Origin: Candidatus Cloacimonadota bacterium
GTDB taxonomy: Bacteria; Cloacimonadota; Cloacimonadia; Cloacimonadales; Cloacimonadaceae
Reading direction: 5' to 3'
NCBI GenBank assembly: GCA_030154085.1
Contig: JASKKR010000010.1
Coordinates: 1-62,157, forward strand
Length of the DNA stretch: 62,157 bases
The position numbers and the translations under genes were made by a program. The notes beneath the pieces were generated by a model, which saw nothing but the letters and a program-made list of their open reading frames with translations, was not told the origin of the DNA and searched no databases. Shown here in pieces: positions 59,687-62,157 of this stretch (the stretch's first letter is position 1; every line of letters begins with the position of its first letter).

Positions 59687-60763
59687 CTACGCAATAAAAC
59701 CTGCTCCCAAAACAAGATCATCGTGATAGAAAGCTATTACTTGCCCTGGAGTGATAGCGGAGATTGGCTGTTTAAACTTAACGTAGTAAGAGTTATCAGC
59801 CATCATATGGACTTGACAAGGTTGGGGATCTTGTGCCAGACGAATCTTGGCGCTACACTCAAAAGAAGATTGTGGTTCAGGGATGGATATCCAATTTACA
59901 CCTATGGTCTTTAGTGAATCTTTGTATAGAGCTGATTTGGGACCAATGATTACTCTATTGTTCTCTGCATCCAACCCGATTACGTATTGAGCCTCAGAAA
60001 AGCCTGCAAGTCCTAGGCCTTTCCTCTGTCCGATAGTATAGTGAATGATACCACGATGGCGCCCTAGGATATTCATATCTTGATCGACGAAGTTCCCAGG
60101 TTCTACCAAGTAATCAGCAAAAAGAGAGCTATTATCGATACTTTCTAAAAAGTCTTGGCTTTCTTTCTTTTTTACCAGATAGCTATAGCCCTTACTTTTA
60201 GCAAAATCCTTGATCTGAGATTTCTTCATCTCTCCCAAGGGAAACAGAGTTTGAGATAATTGCTCTTGCGAAAGCATAGAAAGAAAATAGGATTGGTCTT
60301 TGCTTGAGTCCGCTGCCTTCTTTAACAGCCATCTAGAGCTAATGTTATCATAACAGATGCGAGCATAATGTCCTGTGGCAAATCGATCAAAATCTATGCC
60401 CAAAGCTCTTGATTTTTGAAGTAATGCTCCGAACTTAATATGCTTGTTGCAAACTATGCAAGGATTTGGTGTCTTCCCTTTTAAATATGTGCGCACATAA
60501 TAATCCAAGACTGTCTCTGCAAACTCTAATTCCAGATCAATGACATGATGTTCTATACCAAGTTCCTTTGCCAGTTTAACCGCTGCAGCTACAACTTGTG
60601 GTTCAGATGGACCAAAGCATCCTCGCTTATCAGAGCAGTTTATTCCACTAGATGGGCTCCACTTTGCCATTGTCACACCGATTACTTCATGACCTTGCTC
60701 AAGAAGCATCAAGGCACACATCGTGCTATCCACTCCTCCACTCATTCCTAATAATATTTTCAT
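59687..60763 (-). CDS. mnmA: tRNA-specific 2-thiouridylase MnmA, second catalytic cysteine missing
   Basis: Adds sulfur at the 2-position of U34 in Lys, Glu and Gln tRNAs. PP-loop GMSGGVDST at 6-14; TPNPCIVCNKHIKFG with C102 and C105; HYTIGQRKGLGLAG at 241-254; C-terminal beta-barrel. In homologues the second catalytic cysteine lies in a segment of the form ESQD-I-C-F; here it reads ESQDFLES at 201-208, with Leu at the Cys position. The rest is intact and of normal length (358), so it is probably active by a different sulfur route. Start overlaps the HgdB-like gene by 4 bases. Confidence 0.93.
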   Translation of the reverse strand: MKILLGMSGGVDSTMCALMLLEQGHEVIGVTMAKWSPSSGINCSDKRGCFGPSEPQVVAAAVKLAKELGIEHHVIDLELEFAETVLDYYVRTYLKGKTPNPCIVCNKHIKFGALLQKSRALGIDFDRFATGHYARICYDNISSRWLLKKAADSSKDQSYFLSMLSQEQLSQTLFPLGEMKKSQIKDFAKSKGYSYLVKKKESQDFLESIDNSSLFADYLVEPGNFVDQDMNILGRHRGIIHYTIGQRKGLGLAGFSEAQYVIGLDAENNRVIIGPKSALYKDSLKTIGVNWISIPEPQSSFECSAKIRLAQDPQPCQVHMMADNSYYVKFKQPISAITPGQVIAFYHDDLVLGAGFIA

Positions 60764-61737
60764 GCATGCACCTCAAAAAAGCTTTCAAGACGAAGAATAG
60801 TTCTGGAATCTAGCTCTTCAGGCAAGTCGCCTTCAAGATTCAGAAATGGAAGTGATATATGTTTTTTTAAGAGAAGATTATCAATCTGTAGATGGCAAAA
60901 GGCTTGAGTATAGCTAATGATCCCATTCAATTTGCGAATCTGGATCTGCTCTTGGATATCATGAAGTCTGCCAAGAACACTATATGGATAGGTGTAGATA
61001 AGATATTGCTCTACTAAGTCTTCTACGAGATATGGCATTGAAAATTGTCGTTGGACTTCATTGAATATAACATCACCACCTAAGCCACTAATTATGTCAT
61101 ATAGATCGCGAAATATCGGCGGTACTCCCAAATATCCTAGCCTCAGACGGGTTGGCAACGGTTCCCTTTGTCTGGCTTGATACAAGAATTCATCCAGTTC
61201 CCGCTCAAACCTTTGTGGGTATCCCTGAAAGTCAGATGAATTAACTAGCCATAGATGGTTTTCCTTTCCACTCACACGTCGCTCTAAAAAACATAATCTA
61301 TCCAATTCAACAAGTTTCTTGCGAATAGAGTCTAGCCATTTTTTGGCTTCTATACTTTGTTTCCTACTCACACTAAAGTGTTCTTCTAGTCGAGAAATCT
61401 CTCTGTCCATAAGAGAATATTCCCTATTATGAGGATATGAAAAGCGATAAACGGGGATGCCCTCTTCCTTGATCATCTCAAGAAGCGAGTTTGAATTCGA
61501 GCAATCCCCCTGAACTATTCCAATCACTTCATCCAGATCGGAATTAAGAGCTGCAGAGAAGTTACCTTTAATCCATGAACAAAGACTACGAGGAAACCCT
61601 TTCAGTTCAGCTTCATGAATGTGCGCGGTGGAATCATGACTTAGAAAGATGTTATTTAGATCAATCGGTACATTACCGGATGCATATATTACTTCAATAG
61701 GCAAAGATGTAGTAAATCCGATGCGTTTAGTCGTCAC
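60760..61737 (-). CDS. HgdB-like protein (2-hydroxyacyl-CoA dehydratase D-component family)
   Basis: A 325-residue protein of the 2-hydroxyacyl-CoA dehydratase / benzoyl-CoA reductase subunit family. Three cysteines fit the [4Fe-4S] site: C53 in RSLCSWIKGNF, C79 in VQGDCSNSN and C281 in QAFCHLQID. No partner subunit (HgdA) or ATP-dependent activator (HgdC) is here, so a dehydratase role is doubtful. GTG start. It is coupled to mnmA (4-base overlap) and to the ABC-F gene (11-base overlap). A role in radical or iron-sulfur chemistry tied to translation is speculation from context. Confidence 0.75.
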   Translation of the reverse strand: MTTKRIGFTTSLPIEVIYASGNVPIDLNNIFLSHDSTAHIHEAELKGFPRSLCSWIKGNFSAALNSDLDEVIGIVQGDCSNSNSLLEMIKEEGIPVYRFSYPHNREYSLMDREISRLEEHFSVSRKQSIEAKKWLDSIRKKLVELDRLCFLERRVSGKENHLWLVNSSDFQGYPQRFERELDEFLYQARQREPLPTRLRLGYLGVPPIFRDLYDIISGLGGDVIFNEVQRQFSMPYLVEDLVEQYLIYTYPYSVLGRLHDIQEQIQIRKLNGIISYTQAFCHLQIDNLLLKKHISLPFLNLEGDLPEELDSRTILRLESFFEVHA

Positions 61738-62157
61738 ACGCTAACTCCAAATACTCATTTTCAAGATCTTCGATCTTTTCATTGATTTGAGAGATATATT
61801 TCTCCAACGTTGCTGCTTCCTCATAGAGGTCTTTAACTTTGTGGCTGTCACTGTAAGTGCTGGAATCAGCGAGCATCTCATGAATCTGAGCAATTCTGGA
61901 TTCTGCGTCCCGTTTTTGACGGATATTATCCTCAATCCTTTTTTGAATCTGCTCTAGATACCAAGGATTTATCTTACGCTTCTTCTCACGCTCCGGGGCT
62001 TTAGCTTTGCTTATTTCAGGCTCAGTGTAAGACAATTCGATCGCTTCGTCCGCACCCATGTCAGTTTGGATGATGGTCTTATATATCTTTCCGTCATGTA
62101 ACTTCTTGCAGAATACCCAAAATTTATCTGCTAGTTCACGTATAAAGTATCTGTCAT
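61727..62157 (-). CDS. ABC-F family ATPase, C-terminal part (continues beyond window)
   Basis: The open frame runs from the right edge (first full codon at 62155) to 61727, 142 residues. It begins DRYFIRELADKFWVFCKK, which matches the sequence just after the H-switch (SHDRYF) of the second ATPase domain in ABC-F proteins such as Uup/EttA, followed by a variable linker and a charged C-terminal coiled coil (about 75-140 from the edge, for example EEAATLEKYISQINEKIEDL). ABC-F proteins act on ribosomes. The ATG at 62059 is internal and not the start. Motifs upstream lie outside the window. Confidence 0.8.
   Translation of the reverse strand, partial: DRYFIRELADKFWVFCKKLHDGKIYKTIIQTDMGADEAIELSYTEPEISKAKAPEREKKRKINPWYLEQIQKRIEDNIRQKRDAESRIAQIHEMLADSSTYSDSHKVKDLYEEAATLEKYISQINEKIEDLENEYLELACDD

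Overview
The window is AT-rich bacterial chromosome, densely packed and almost fully coding, with about 51 protein genes and one tRNA. The best guess for the source is a member of the Cloacimonadota (Candidatus Cloacimonas group) or a close FCB-group relative. The reasons are: a large C25 (gingipain-type) peptidase ending in a 'NYPNPFNPSTTISF' type IX sorting tail; strictly anaerobic carbon metabolism (2-oxoacid:ferredoxin oxidoreductase); a DUF2723/TMEM260-type membrane glycosyltransferase; FMN/FAD-type PyrD/PyrK; and GH57 plus GH133 glycogen enzymes. The assignment is an inference from gene content and is not proven.

Layout. (1) 469-10826, minus strand: an eight-gene, tightly coupled run. 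In transcription order it holds an aminotransferase, a degenerate histidine-kinase-like protein, a sigma-54-type response regulator, two sugar ABC permeases, a DUF2723 glycosyltransferase with a soluble C-terminal half, and KorA/KorB. (2) 11139-19019, minus strand: glycogen debranching enzyme, GT4 glycosyltransferase, GH57 amylase-like enzyme, a second NtrC-like regulator without the GAFTGA loop, a YbbR protein and TsaD. (3) radA on plus, converging on a pyrB-pyrC-pyrK-pyrD pyrimidine operon on minus. (4) 25257-27288, plus: TPR lipoprotein and DMT permease. (5) 27291-34367, minus: class III cyclase/AAA/TPR signalling protein, sirtuin and secreted C25 peptidase, all overlapping. (6) htpG on plus behind a CIRCE-like operator. 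(7) 37135-46990: coiled-coil protein, NFACT/RqcH-like protein plus RecO, ferritin-like protein, threonine dehydrogenase, Gfo/Idh oxidoreductase, AsnS, aminotransferase, a small exported protein and a prepilin peptidase. (8) 47148-55136, minus: flavin reductase, YjbQ, HAD phosphatase, MscS, LemA, and the cmk-ispH-rpsA run. (9) tRNA-Thr(CGT), a zinc-ribbon protein, a PP-loop thiolase-like protein, an MBL hydrolase, guaA, then mnmA, an HgdB-like protein and the C-terminal part of an ABC-F ATPase that runs off the window.

Between the genes, the most distinctive signal is a family of four copies of an approximately 75-85 bp intergenic hairpin repeat (141-222 minus, 24956-25038 plus, 36855-36937 plus, 55813-55888 plus). 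Its stem is kept by compensatory and wobble changes. The second is a perfect 9-9-9 inverted repeat ahead of htpG that differs from the classic CIRCE operator by one symmetric base change. No CRISPR array, insertion sequence, prophage or clearly transferred island was seen. Candidates for new biology are the hairpin repeat family, the two unusual NtrC-like regulators with their kinase-like partner, the MnmA lacking its second catalytic cysteine, and the cyclase-sirtuin-protease operon.
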